Assembly (NCBI GenBank): GCA_963701445.1
Contig: CAVPAM010000002.1
Span: 124,001-188,000, forward strand
Length of the DNA stretch: 64,000 nt
Direction: 5' to 3'
DNA from: CAKZLS01 sp963701445
GTDB taxonomy: Bacteria; Pseudomonadota; Alphaproteobacteria; Rhodospirillales; Defluviicoccaceae
The notes under the pieces are model-generated. The model saw only the letters and a program-made list of their open reading frames with translations, ran no database searches and had not been told where the DNA came from. The translations under genes and the position numbers were made by a program. Position 1 is the first letter of the stretch, and every line of letters starts with the position of its first letter. Positions 53,368 to 63,072 of the stretch are shown here, piece after piece.

Positions 53368-54233
53368 GGACGTCCACCCTCCGGGTTCAGCATGTGATCG
53401 AGATAAAATTCGAGGAGCTTTTCCGTGACCGGACCGATTTCGCCGTCGCCGATACCCGTACCATCGATCCTGGTCACCGGCTTGACCAGCGCGGTGGTGC
53501 TGGTGAGGAACGCCTCCCGCGCCGTTTTTGCCTCATCGACCGAAAACGCCCGTTCCGTCAGCGTAATGCCGTACTGTACGCAGATCTCCGCGACCATGCG
53601 CCGGGTAATGCCGTTGAGAATGGCGGAATCGGCGTGCCGGGTCGCCAACTCCCCCCCGGCGGTGACGACCCACGCATTGGACGCCGTGCCCTCCGTGATC
53701 ATCCCAAGGTCGTCCACGAGCCAAGCCTCGAACGCGCCATGTTCGACCGCCTGCTGCTTCGCGAGGACATTGGGCAACAGGCAAATGGACTTGATATCCC
53801 TCCGTATCCATCTGAGGTCCGGGGTCGTGATCACGCTTACACCCCGACGCATCGCAATGGGATCCAGCGGCGGCAACGACCGCGCGGTAAGCACCAAGGT
53901 GCTTTCAGCGGCGCCCGGGAAGGCATGGTTACGGGGAGCAACGCCCCGGGTGACCTGCAAATAGACAAACCCGCGCTCGGCGACGCGGTTTCGCCGGACA
54001 ACCTCGCGGATTACGTGTCGCAAGGACCGCGAACTCATGGGCCAAGCCATGCGAACTTCGGAAAGCGACCGGTCGAGACGCTCCAGGTGCGCGTCTTCAT
54101 CGACGAAGCTGCCATTCTGCAAGGCGATCACTTCGTAGACACCGTCGGCGAACTGGTAGCCTCGATCCTCAACGTGAACGCCGGCCATGGCATGCGGCAG
54201 GTATCGTCCGTTGACGTAAGCAATTCTGCTCAA
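53364..54233 (-). CDS. dat: D-amino acid aminotransferase
   Basis: A fold-type IV PLP transaminase of 289 residues that interconverts D-alanine and D-glutamate. The family opening SRIAYVNGRYLPHAMAGVHVE, EDRGYQFADGVYEV, the PLP Lys in RRDIKSICLLPNVLAKQ and GTASNAWVV are present. The start is TTG at 54233 with GAGGA seven bases upstream; a TTG two codons earlier is less likely. It follows trkA by 15 bases. The trkA-dat-hfq order is common in alphaproteobacteria. Confidence 0.93.
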   Translation of the reverse strand: MSRIAYVNGRYLPHAMAGVHVEDRGYQFADGVYEVIALQNGSFVDEDAHLERLDRSLSEVRMAWPMSSRSLRHVIREVVRRNRVAERGFVYLQVTRGVAPRNHAFPGAAESTLVLTARSLPPLDPIAMRRGVSVITTPDLRWIRRDIKSICLLPNVLAKQQAVEHGAFEAWLVDDLGMITEGTASNAWVVTAGGELATRHADSAILNGITRRMVAEICVQYGITLTERAFSVDEAKTAREAFLTSTTALVKPVTRIDGTGIGDGEIGPVTEKLLEFYLDHMLNPEGGRP

Positions 54234-54248
54234 GCCCAATTCCTCGCG

Positions 54249-55625
54249 CTAGAAGTATTCCAACCGGACCGAAAACAGCTTTTCCACTTTCCGCACGGAC
54301 TCGGCCGCCGCGAACAGAACGACCCGGTCCTTATCCTGAATGACCGTGTTGCCGCGCGGGCTGATCACCTCGCCATCCCTCACCAGCGCCCCGATCATGA
54401 CCCGGTTCGGCAGCTTGACTTCCTTCAAGGGTTTGCCAACGAGGTTCGACGTATCGAGCGCCTCGGCTTCGATCAGTTCGCCAAATCCCTCCCTCAGTGT
54501 GTGCACGGCATGAATGTTGCCGCGCCGGACATGCTGAAGAATGGTCGATGCCGTAATGTTGCGGGGGCTGACGATCACGTCGATGCCCAGGGTTGTAATC
54601 AGGGACTCATACGTCCCCTTGTTGAGCAATGTGATGGCTCGACGCGCGCCATGCCGCTTCGCAAGCAGAGAAGCAAGAATGTTCGTTTCGTCGTCGTCGG
54701 TGACCGCCACCACGGTATCGGTAACGGAGACATTGGCCTCGTCGAGAATTTCCGGATCAAGGACGTCGCCGTGAAGCACAACGGTGCCGCTGAGAATGCT
54801 GGCCACGACGGCGGCGCGCTCGGCGTCGGCTTCGATGACCTTGGCGCTGATCCATGGATAGTCGCGCTCGATTTCCTGGGCCAGCAAGAGCGCGATGTTG
54901 CCGCCGCCGCAGATCAGGAGCCGTTTGGCCTCCGGTTCCTCGTGCCCGAACGCGGCCATGGCGCGTTGCAGCTGACTCGTTTCCACCACGAAGTAGACGT
55001 CGTCCCCAACGATCATGTGATCGTTTCCGGACAACTGAAGTGGTTGACTGTCGCGCAACAGTCCCACGACCACCAAATTTAGATCGGGAAACAACTGGGA
55101 CAGCTGCTTGAGGGGCGTATCAACCAGCGGACAGTTGTCGTCGCACCGGACGCCGAGAAGGCGCACCTTGTCGTCAACCAGGGGAATCATCTCGAAGGCG
55201 CCCGGCACCTTGAGACGGCGGGAAACCGCCCGCGCCACTTCGATCTCCGGCGAGATAATCACGTCAATGGGCATGTGATCACGGGAAAAGAGATTGGCCC
55301 ACGCCGGATCGAGGTAACTCTGATGGCGCACGCGGGCGATCTTGATCGGCACCTCGAACAGTGAATGCGCGACCTGACACGCCACCATGTTGATTTCATC
55401 GCCCTGTGTGACCGCGATGATCATGTCGGCGTCTTCCGCTCCGGCCCGTTCGAGAACATCGGGTCTCGAGGCGTGACCCACGATGCCTTGAGCGTCGAGA
55501 CTGTCGTTGATCCTGCGGATCAACTCCGGGGACTGGTCGATGATCGTAACATCGTTGTTTTCCATGGCCAGATGACGGGCGATATTGAAACCGACCTGAC
55601 CGGCGCCACATATGATGATTTTCAT
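54249..55625 (-). CDS. trkA: Trk potassium uptake regulatory protein TrkA
   Basis: A 458-residue cytosolic NAD-binding subunit that gates TrkH/TrkG potassium channels. It contains two RCK_N domains (starting IICGAGQVGFNIARHL and LICGGGNIALLLAQEI) each followed by an RCK_C domain. No TrkH gene is in the window. The gene follows ntrX by 48 bases on the same strand, as in many alphaproteobacteria. Confidence 0.95.
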   Translation of the reverse strand: MKIIICGAGQVGFNIARHLAMENNDVTIIDQSPELIRRINDSLDAQGIVGHASRPDVLERAGAEDADMIIAVTQGDEINMVACQVAHSLFEVPIKIARVRHQSYLDPAWANLFSRDHMPIDVIISPEIEVARAVSRRLKVPGAFEMIPLVDDKVRLLGVRCDDNCPLVDTPLKQLSQLFPDLNLVVVGLLRDSQPLQLSGNDHMIVGDDVYFVVETSQLQRAMAAFGHEEPEAKRLLICGGGNIALLLAQEIERDYPWISAKVIEADAERAAVVASILSGTVVLHGDVLDPEILDEANVSVTDTVVAVTDDDETNILASLLAKRHGARRAITLLNKGTYESLITTLGIDVIVSPRNITASTILQHVRRGNIHAVHTLREGFGELIEAEALDTSNLVGKPLKEVKLPNRVMIGALVRDGEVISPRGNTVIQDKDRVVLFAAAESVRKVEKLFSVRLEYF

Positions 55626-55673
55626 TCTCGGACGGGCTCTTATGCCTTTTCGCGGCCGAAAACCGACGGAACG

Positions 55674-57083
55674 TCAGCTTCCGGACACGCGTGGTTTTTC
55701 CTCGTGATGGATGCCGAGCGATTTCAGTTTCCGGTGCAGCGCCGACCGTTCCATGCCCACAAAGGCGGCCGTTCGGGAGATATTTCCGCCAAATCGAGTC
55801 ACCTGGGCGATGAGATACTCGCGCTCGAAGATCTCGCGCGCGTCTCTCAGCGGCAATCCCATGACTTCGCCGCCCCGATCGGACCGGCTTGCCGCCGAGA
55901 ATTTGGCGTCGAACTCTGGAGGCAACATGTCGGCGCGAATGGCTTCGCCGGACTCGCCCGGCGCCATGATCAGCAGGCGTTCGATAATATTGCGCAGTTC
56001 GCGAACGTTGCCCGCCCACTCGTAGGATTGCAACGCGGCCATCGCATCCTCGCTCAGTTCGCGGGGCCGTTGGCCCGACGCCTCCGCGGCCCGCTCCATG
56101 AAATACCGGGCAAGCAGGGGAATGTCATCGCGGCGCTCCATGAGCGACGGAACGCGAAGCGGTACCACGCTCAGCCTGAAAAACAGATCCTCTCGAAAGC
56201 GGCCCGCTTGGATTTCCTCTTTCAAATTCCGGGTCGTCGAGGCGACGACGCGGACATCCACCTCGACGCGGCTGCTGCCCCCCACCCTCTCGAAAACCTG
56301 CTCCTGCAACACACGAACGATTTTGCCTTGGGTCTCAAGCGGCATGTCCGCGACTTCGTCGAGAAGCAGGGTGCCATTGTGAGCAGCCTCGAACGTTCCA
56401 ACCTTGCGTGATGACGGTTGACCGCCGGTCCCAGCGCCATCGACCCCGAAAAGCTCGATTTCCATCCGATCGGGCGCCATGGACGCGCAGTTGATCACGA
56501 CAAAAGGCCCGGACGCCCTGCGGGATTCGCGGTGCAAAATCCGAGCGACCACTTCCTTGCCGGAGCCAGCCGGCCCCGAGATGAGGACGCGGCTGTTGGT
56601 CGGAGCGACACGCTCAATGGACTGTCGCAAATGAGTGATCACCGACGACTGGCCCACGAGGTCACTTGAGGAACCGGCCCTGATCCGAAGTTCCTCGTTC
56701 TCACGCTTCAGTTTCGCCGCCTCCATCGCTCTGTTGACTATGAGAATCATCCGGTCGGCCTTGAACGGCTTCTCAATAAAATCATAGGCTCCAAGTTGGA
56801 TCGCTTGGACGGCCGTCTCGACCGTTCCGTGCCCGCTCATCATCACCACGGGAACCGAGGGATGCTCGCTCTTGAGCCGCTCGAGAATTCCGATCCCGTC
56901 AAGACGGCTGCCCTGGAGCCAGATATCGAGCAGCACGAGTCCCGGCCGCCGCGCCGCGATGGCCGCGAAGGCCGTGTCGCTGTCGGCCGCTTCCCGCGAC
57001 TGATATCCTTCATCGCCGAGTATGCCGGATACGAGGGTCCGGATATCGGCTTCGTCGTCAACTATGAGGATTTCCTCGGCCAT
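55674..57083 (-). CDS. ntrX: NtrX response regulator
   Basis: A 469-residue NtrC-family regulator paired with NtrY. The receiver domain has phosphoacceptor Asp in LVLLDIWLQGSR (about residue 53). The AAA+ domain has GPAGSGKEVVARILH and a Fis-type C-terminal HTH (GGNISRTAAFVGMERSALHRKL). The loop after LFG reads VDGAGTGGQP, so the GAFTGA motif needed for sigma54 contact is absent. It lies 13 bases downstream of ntrY. Confidence 0.95.
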   Translation of the reverse strand: MAEEILIVDDEADIRTLVSGILGDEGYQSREAADSDTAFAAIAARRPGLVLLDIWLQGSRLDGIGILERLKSEHPSVPVVMMSGHGTVETAVQAIQLGAYDFIEKPFKADRMILIVNRAMEAAKLKRENEELRIRAGSSSDLVGQSSVITHLRQSIERVAPTNSRVLISGPAGSGKEVVARILHRESRRASGPFVVINCASMAPDRMEIELFGVDGAGTGGQPSSRKVGTFEAAHNGTLLLDEVADMPLETQGKIVRVLQEQVFERVGGSSRVEVDVRVVASTTRNLKEEIQAGRFREDLFFRLSVVPLRVPSLMERRDDIPLLARYFMERAAEASGQRPRELSEDAMAALQSYEWAGNVRELRNIIERLLIMAPGESGEAIRADMLPPEFDAKFSAASRSDRGGEVMGLPLRDAREIFEREYLIAQVTRFGGNISRTAAFVGMERSALHRKLKSLGIHHEEKPRVSGS

Positions 57084-57096
57084 GGCTCAGATCTGG

Positions 57097-59418
57097 TTAT
57101 CCGTGGGTGCCAAATTGTGGGGTGACGTTTGAAAATTCAGAGTCGGGTCCCGCGGAAACTTCGGCTTTCAGTTTTTGTTCGAAGTTGGCCGCCTCACGCA
57201 GCGGATGAAAAACCATTGAGACACGAGCGCCACCCTCTTCACGATCCTCAATTATCAGATCGGCATTATGATCCTCCATGATTTTCTTCACAATCGCCAG
57301 CCCGAGGCCCGTGCCCTTTGCCCGAGTGGTCACGTAGGGCTCGGTCAAACGATCCCGGTTCTCGGCGGGCAGCCCCTTGCCGTTATCCTCCACCGTCAGG
57401 ATGATCGCCTCGGGACCGGTGTCCGAGGGTTGATGAGCAACCGATACCCTCACGTGTCCGGGCGGCGGCGGCCCGTCCTCTCCAGTTTGCCGGGCGGCAA
57501 CGGCCTCGGAAGCGTTTTTCAGAATATTCGTCAATGCCTGAGACATCTGCCGACTGTCACAATAGAGCCTGATTTCATCGTCGGGCAAAACCACGTCAAA
57601 ATGGATTTCCGGGCTCCGGTTGTGTTCGAGAAAAACCGCATCGCGAACCAATGTACACAAATTCTCGGACTTGAGCTCCGGCTGCGGCATCCGCGCAAAC
57701 GACGAAAACTCGTCAACCATGCGACCGATGTCCTCCACCTGGCGAACGATGGTATCCGTGCAAGCCGTGAATGTCTCGGGGTCTGATTTGATTTCAGATA
57801 GATATTTTCGCTTCAAACGTTCGGAGGCCAGTTGGATCGGTGTCAAGGGATTCTTGATTTCATGGGCGATCCGCCGGGCCACGTCCGCCCATGCCGCTTT
57901 CCTTTGCGCCGAAACCAGGGCTGTCACATCATCAAAAGTGACCACGTACCCCGATGCCTCGTCCCCCGCGAGTTCGGCGGCAATTCGGACGATGAGGGTG
58001 CGGGGCCGACCGTCGCGCACGATCTTGATCTCGGACTGCCCCTGCCGTTCCGGACGGTTCATGACGTCCGAGAACAGATCCGCCATCTCCGGCACCACGG
58101 TTCGAAGTGGAAACCCAATAGCGCCGTCCAGATCCGTGCTCAATAGTTCGGAAGCGGACCGATTCGGCAGGTTGATCAAGCCGTCCCCATCCAGTCCGAT
58201 GACGCCCGCCGAAACGCCGCTCAAGACCGTTTCCGTAAAACGACGCCTTTCATCCAAGTCCTGGTTGGCCAACATCAGGCCTTCTCTCTGGCTCTGCAAC
58301 TGATTGGTCATCCGGTTGAACGCGCGGCCGAGCGTGCCCACCTCCTCCACCGATCTCGACGGATCGACCCGCACTGTAAGATCGCCATTGCGAACTTCCT
58401 CGGCAGCCGAGATCAATTCACTGATCGGCTTCGATATCTGAGTGGCCAACGTGAGACCGATCCATACCGCCGCCAATAGCAGCAACAACGCCACGACAAC
58501 AAAAATCATGCCGAATGTGACGAAGATTTCCTCGCGGCGCTCTTCCAGATGGCGGAACTGCGAGACCGCCTCCCCAGTTTGCTTGATATTCTCCAGGACA
58601 TCCGGATCGATGAACCGGCCAACCAACAGATAGGCGTCGACAAAAGATCGCAGCTTGACGGCCGCCCGCGCCCGGTCGTCGCGATTGTCCGTCAAGACCA
58701 CGACCTGACCCTGGGCCGCCTGTTCGATCACCTCCCACGGGACCAGTTCCAATTCCAAGGTAAGACTGAAGGGGGACCTGGCAAGAACCCGCCCGGTGCC
58801 GTCCACCACCACGGCCTCCGAAACCGACCTTAACTCCGCCAGGTTGGTCAGTATCTGATCGAACATGTGCGGATTTCGCATCAGGTTCGGTGCTTCCCGG
58901 TTCAAATCATTGGCTATGGCAAACGCATCGGCGCGAATACCTTGACGATGTTCCTGAAGGTACGCGTAGGCAACGGCATCAGACGACTCAACCGCCGTTT
59001 TGACGCGTTCGCTGAACCAAGCCTGGATGCCGATATCGAGAAAAAGGGCCGAAAACACCGCCACGAGGATTGCCGGTGTCACCGCCACCAGGCTGAACAT
59101 CATGACGATACGGACATGAAGGCCGGATCCCGCCAATCCGCGCCGGCGCTCCCTCCAAACCTTTACCAGCTGAGAAGCGATAAGGGCGCCCAGAAGGACC
59201 AGAACCACCAAGTCCAAAATCAGCAGATACAGGACACTGTCGGGATCGGGCCCGTACTCCGAGACTCCTGTCCAGGGCACGACGGTCGCAATACCGGCGA
59301 GCACGGCCACCACGGCCAGGGCGAAGGCCAATTTCCGATAGAGGTGAATTCGCCGTGCCCATCGCCTCAAACGCACCGCAAGCCGCCTCATTGGCGACAC
59401 CCTGGCGGCGACGGTCAT
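57097..59418 (-). CDS. ntrY: NtrY sensor histidine kinase
   Basis: A 773-residue membrane sensor kinase. Three hydrophobic helices lie within residues 25-150, then a periplasmic sensor region, a fourth helix near residues 300-325, HAMP, PAS, and a HisKA domain with RRIAHEIKNPLTPIQ (His about 525). The HATPase domain has NGKGLPAENRDR and GTGLGLAIVKKI. Its ATG overlaps the ntrC stop by four bases. It phosphorylates NtrX in related bacteria and links nitrogen and redox sensing. Confidence 0.95.
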   Translation of the reverse strand: MTVAARVSPMRRLAVRLRRWARRIHLYRKLAFALAVVAVLAGIATVVPWTGVSEYGPDPDSVLYLLILDLVVLVLLGALIASQLVKVWRERRRGLAGSGLHVRIVMMFSLVAVTPAILVAVFSALFLDIGIQAWFSERVKTAVESSDAVAYAYLQEHRQGIRADAFAIANDLNREAPNLMRNPHMFDQILTNLAELRSVSEAVVVDGTGRVLARSPFSLTLELELVPWEVIEQAAQGQVVVLTDNRDDRARAAVKLRSFVDAYLLVGRFIDPDVLENIKQTGEAVSQFRHLEERREEIFVTFGMIFVVVALLLLLAAVWIGLTLATQISKPISELISAAEEVRNGDLTVRVDPSRSVEEVGTLGRAFNRMTNQLQSQREGLMLANQDLDERRRFTETVLSGVSAGVIGLDGDGLINLPNRSASELLSTDLDGAIGFPLRTVVPEMADLFSDVMNRPERQGQSEIKIVRDGRPRTLIVRIAAELAGDEASGYVVTFDDVTALVSAQRKAAWADVARRIAHEIKNPLTPIQLASERLKRKYLSEIKSDPETFTACTDTIVRQVEDIGRMVDEFSSFARMPQPELKSENLCTLVRDAVFLEHNRSPEIHFDVVLPDDEIRLYCDSRQMSQALTNILKNASEAVAARQTGEDGPPPPGHVRVSVAHQPSDTGPEAIILTVEDNGKGLPAENRDRLTEPYVTTRAKGTGLGLAIVKKIMEDHNADLIIEDREEGGARVSMVFHPLREAANFEQKLKAEVSAGPDSEFSNVTPQFGTHG

Positions 59419-60857
59419 TTTCCCCCGCCCCTGATCACCGGAATGTTCAGTTCGCGAATTTTCTTCCGAAGCGTATTGCGATTGACCCCGAGGATCTCGG
59501 CCGCCTTGATTTGATTGCCGCGCGTCGCCTCAAGAGTCAGAGTTATCAGTGGCTTCTCCACCTCGCGCATTACCCGGTCGAACAGCCCGGGCGCCGGCAG
59601 GTTGTCGCCGTGGGCGGAGAAGTAGGTTCGCAAGTGGCGTTCGACGGAGTGCCCCAATCCGTCCCCCTCCGCTTCCGCGGTAGCCGGAGAGGCCTCGGAC
59701 AACTCCGCTTCGATTGCCTCGATCCCGATGACTTCTTCCGAATACAACGCGGTCAGGCGGCGGATGAAGTTCTCCAATTCCCGGACGTTCCCCGACCACC
59801 GGTGCCGCTTGAGACGATCCATCGCGGCTCCGTCGATGACTTTGGGCGGCAACCCCTCGGAGGTGGCCTTGGTCATGAAATGCCTCACCAGCTCCGGAAT
59901 ATCGGCCGTGCGTTCCCGCAAGGGCGGCAGCCTGATCGGCACCACATTGAGACGGAAATAGAGATCCTCGCGAAACAGGCCCTGCCGTATCAGCTGCAGA
60001 AGATCGTGATGAGTCGCGGTAACGATCCGGACATCGGCCCGAATTGGCGTGCGGCCTCCAACCGTGGTGTACTCACCCTCCTGCAAAACCCGAAGCAGCC
60101 GGGTTTGGGCCTCTGGCGGCATGTCTCCAATTTCGTCCAGGAAAAGCGTGCCGCCCTCGGCTTGCTCGAACCTCCCGGCGCTTCTTTGGGTGGCACCGGT
60201 AAATGCCCCTTTCTCGTGACCAAACAACTCGCTCTCGATGAGTTCACGCGGAATGGCCGCCATGTTGATCGCAACGAATGGACCATTGCGCCGGCGACCG
60301 TAATCGTGGAGCGCCCGGGCAACCAGTTCCTTGCCCGTCCCCAACTCACCAGTGATCAGAACCGTCAGGTCGGTACCCATCAGCCGAGCCAGCGTTCGGT
60401 AAATCTCCTGCATGGCGGGGGATCGACCGATGAGCGGAAGCTGCTCCTCCGCCGCATCGCCATCGTCGCCGGAATCGGACAACACCGGCTTCGGAGGCTC
60501 AAGGGCCCGGCGAACGACACCGACCAATTCCTTGAGATCAAAAGGCTTTGGCAGATATTCGAACGCCCCCCTTTCATTGGCCTTGACCGCAGTTAAGAGG
60601 GTATTCCTCGCGCTCATCACAACAACGCGCAATTCGGGGCGGAGCTTCCGAATGCGCGGAAGCAGATCGAGACCGTTTTCGTCCGGCATCACCACATCGG
60701 TAATCACCACGTCACCCTGGCCGTCGCTGATCCAGCGCCATAGCGTGGTCGCGTTACTTGTGATCCGGACTTCGTAACCGGCCCTTTCCAAGGCCTGGCC
60801 CACAACCGTACGAATGCTCGGATCGTCGTCGGCGACGAGGACCGTGGCGGCTGTCAT
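59415..60857 (-). CDS. ntrC: nitrogen regulator NtrC (GlnG)
   Basis: A 480-residue sigma54-dependent activator. The receiver has DVVITDVVMPDENG (phosphoacceptor Asp about 53), the AAA+ domain has TGELGTGKELVARALH, intact GAFTGAT, and LFLDEIGD, and the Fis-type HTH ends the protein (GNQIKAAEILGVNRNTLRKKI). It overlaps ntrB by four bases and ntrY by four bases, so all are translationally coupled. It should activate nitrogen-limitation genes when phosphorylated by NtrB. Confidence 0.97.
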   Translation of the reverse strand: MTAATVLVADDDPSIRTVVGQALERAGYEVRITSNATTLWRWISDGQGDVVITDVVMPDENGLDLLPRIRKLRPELRVVVMSARNTLLTAVKANERGAFEYLPKPFDLKELVGVVRRALEPPKPVLSDSGDDGDAAEEQLPLIGRSPAMQEIYRTLARLMGTDLTVLITGELGTGKELVARALHDYGRRRNGPFVAINMAAIPRELIESELFGHEKGAFTGATQRSAGRFEQAEGGTLFLDEIGDMPPEAQTRLLRVLQEGEYTTVGGRTPIRADVRIVTATHHDLLQLIRQGLFREDLYFRLNVVPIRLPPLRERTADIPELVRHFMTKATSEGLPPKVIDGAAMDRLKRHRWSGNVRELENFIRRLTALYSEEVIGIEAIEAELSEASPATAEAEGDGLGHSVERHLRTYFSAHGDNLPAPGLFDRVMREVEKPLITLTLEATRGNQIKAAEILGVNRNTLRKKIRELNIPVIRGGGK

Positions 60858-61975
60858 GGTTGTTCCCTTGGCGGCGTATACATCGGCAGCATGACCCGAA
60901 AGACGGTTCTCTTGGGCTGGCTTTCGAACTCGATCACACCGCCGTGGTCACCGATGATCTTGGCAACCAGCGCGAGCCCCAGCCCCTTGCCCGAAGGTTT
61001 GGACGAAACAAAAGGCTCGAAGAGATGGGGTTTGATATCCTCGGAAATTCCCTCCCCATTATCCTGAATCAGGATCATGAGCGGAAGATGCACACGCGAT
61101 CGTCCCCCGGAAACGGCGAAACGCACACCGTGCCAGTAGGCCGTCGTGATAATGACCTCGCCGCTATCCTGCGGGACGGCTTCGGCGGCATTTTTCATGA
61201 GATTCAGGAACACCTGTACGAGCTGGTCACGATCTCCGTAGACGGGCGGAAGCGAGGGGTCGTAGTTCTCCACGTAGTTAAGCCGTTTGCCGGCACCGCT
61301 TTCAACCAGCATTCGCACCCGACTGAGAACCTCATGAATGTTCACGGGTTCCCGCCGCAGCGGCGCGTCGACGGAAAACATCTCCATGCGGTCGACGAGC
61401 GCACACACACGATCGGTCTCCAAACAAATCAACCGTGTCAGTTTCCGATCCTCGGTTTCGACACTTTGCTCCAAGAGCTGAGACGCACCACGAATTCCCG
61501 CCAGGGGATTCTTGATTTCATGGGCGAGCATTGCCGCCATGGCGCTGACCGAACGCGCCGCACCCCGGTGACTGAGCTGACGTTCTATCTTAGCCGCCAG
61601 GGAGAGCTCCTGCATGGAAACCACGACGGCGTTCGGAACCTCCGACAACGGCGCAGCCTGCACATTCACCACGTGATGACCGACGCGGGGACTGTCGAGA
61701 GGAACGCGGTATTCGGAAACGGAATAACCGCCATCGCGGGCTTGATCGATCAACTCGAACAATGGGCTATCCTCGGGAAGAAAGCTGGTCAGCTTTTTCC
61801 CCGCGAGGCTGGATTTACTGCCCTGAAAGAACTGCTCCGCAGCACTGTTGACGTAGAGAATCTTGGACTCGATGTCCACGGTTACGATGACCGTGGACAA
61901 GGCGTTCAGCACCGCGTCGGAGTCGACGTCGATTCCAGCGGCCGGATTTCGCAATTCAACGATCCTACTTGCCAT
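60854..61975 (-). CDS. ntrB: nitrogen sensor kinase NtrB (GlnL)
   Basis: A soluble 373-residue histidine kinase. An N-terminal PAS domain (VTVDIESKILYVNSAAEQFF) precedes HisKA with MLAHEIKNPLAGIRGA (His about 153) and a HATPase domain with DNGEGISEDIKPHLF and GKGLGLALVAKI. The ATG at 61975 has GAGG seven bases upstream; the ATG at 62005 overlaps the dusB end and lacks one. PII control is expected from the family, but glnB is not in the window. Confidence 0.96.
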   Translation of the reverse strand: MASRIVELRNPAAGIDVDSDAVLNALSTVIVTVDIESKILYVNSAAEQFFQGSKSSLAGKKLTSFLPEDSPLFELIDQARDGGYSVSEYRVPLDSPRVGHHVVNVQAAPLSEVPNAVVVSMQELSLAAKIERQLSHRGAARSVSAMAAMLAHEIKNPLAGIRGASQLLEQSVETEDRKLTRLICLETDRVCALVDRMEMFSVDAPLRREPVNIHEVLSRVRMLVESGAGKRLNYVENYDPSLPPVYGDRDQLVQVFLNLMKNAAEAVPQDSGEVIITTAYWHGVRFAVSGGRSRVHLPLMILIQDNGEGISEDIKPHLFEPFVSSKPSGKGLGLALVAKIIGDHGGVIEFESQPKRTVFRVMLPMYTPPREQP

Positions 61976-61985
61976 CCCGCAACCT

Positions 61986-62972
61986 CTACGCCGCCTCGCG
62001 ATCAATGATCGGGAGGTAGAATTCCCGGATCAAGATCTTTACGGCCTCGGGATCGCCGACGCGCATGACACGCGCGCGGAAGTCGGCGCCCCCCGGTAAA
62101 CCCTTGGAGTACCAACCCACGTGCTTTCGAGCGGCCCGCATACCTATTTCGCTTCCGTAGTGCATCAGCATACTCTCGTAATGCTCTAATAAAATTTCCA
62201 TTTGTTGGGGTAAACTAGGGTCCGGTAGATGCTGCCCCGTGCGCAGAAAATGGTCGATCTTGTTAATCAGCCAGGGCCTCCCGTAAGCGGCCCGGCCAAC
62301 CATGACGCCGTCGGCGCCCAATTCCGCCAGCAACCGTCTCGCGTCCTCGCCGCAGCGGACGTCGCCATTGCCGATGACGGGGATCGTCACGGCTCTCTTC
62401 ACCTCGCCAATGAAAGGCCAGTCCGCCTCACCCTGGTAGAATTGGCAACGAGTCCGACCGTGAACCGTGACGGCCTTGATCCCGCAACTCTCGGCAATCC
62501 GCGCCAGCCGTGGAGCGTTCTTATCGTGTTCGTTCCATCCCGTCCGCATTTTGAGCGTTACCGGGACCGACACCGCCTCGACGACCGCCGTCAGAATCCG
62601 GCCCGCCAACGCTTCGTCACGCATCAACGCGGCCCCCGCGGCCCCCTTAGTGACCTTCTTCGCCGGGCAGCCCATGTTGATATCGATAATGCTTGCTCCC
62701 GCGCTCTCGCCGAGGCGCGCGGCCTCCGCCATATCATCGGCGTCGCACCCCGCTAGCTGCACCGCCATGGGCTGCTCCTCGGGGACGTGACCGCACATCC
62801 GCAGCGTTCTGGCGGACCCGTGCATCATCGCCTTCGACGCAATCATCTCGGAGACCACAAGACCGGCGCCAAAGCTCTTGACCAGGCGGCGGAACGGCAG
62901 ATCGGTAATTCCCGCCATCGGCGCCAGCAGCACGGGAGAATCCAAACAAATGTTGGCAATTTGAAGGGTCAC
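61986..62972 (-). CDS. dusB: tRNA-dihydrouridine synthase DusB
   Basis: A 328-residue FMN-dependent enzyme that reduces uridines in the tRNA D-loop. It has LLAPMAGITDLPFRRL, the NMGCPAKKV loop with catalytic Cys, and TVHGRTRCQFYQGEADW. The C-terminal helical domain is present. It stands first in the dusB-ntrB-ntrC-ntrY-ntrX series, the classical nifR3 arrangement. Ten bases separate it from ntrB. Confidence 0.95.
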   Translation of the reverse strand: MTLQIANICLDSPVLLAPMAGITDLPFRRLVKSFGAGLVVSEMIASKAMMHGSARTLRMCGHVPEEQPMAVQLAGCDADDMAEAARLGESAGASIIDINMGCPAKKVTKGAAGAALMRDEALAGRILTAVVEAVSVPVTLKMRTGWNEHDKNAPRLARIAESCGIKAVTVHGRTRCQFYQGEADWPFIGEVKRAVTIPVIGNGDVRCGEDARRLLAELGADGVMVGRAAYGRPWLINKIDHFLRTGQHLPDPSLPQQMEILLEHYESMLMHYGSEIGMRAARKHVGWYSKGLPGGADFRARVMRVGDPEAVKILIREFYLPIIDREAA

Positions 62973-63072
62973 GGAATAACAACCTCCAGCAAATGCCCAT
63001 TAAATAGGCAAATCTGAACAAAATCAAGAGCCTGCCTTGAAAAAGGGCATCGCAGGATGAAATAAGAGCGCC

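Noticed and set aside
53319..55082. 587-codon plus-strand open frame
   Set aside because: It is a shadow of dat and trkA with no family resemblance.
60860..62008. 382-codon plus-strand open frame
   Set aside because: It lies exactly opposite ntrB, which is firmly identified.
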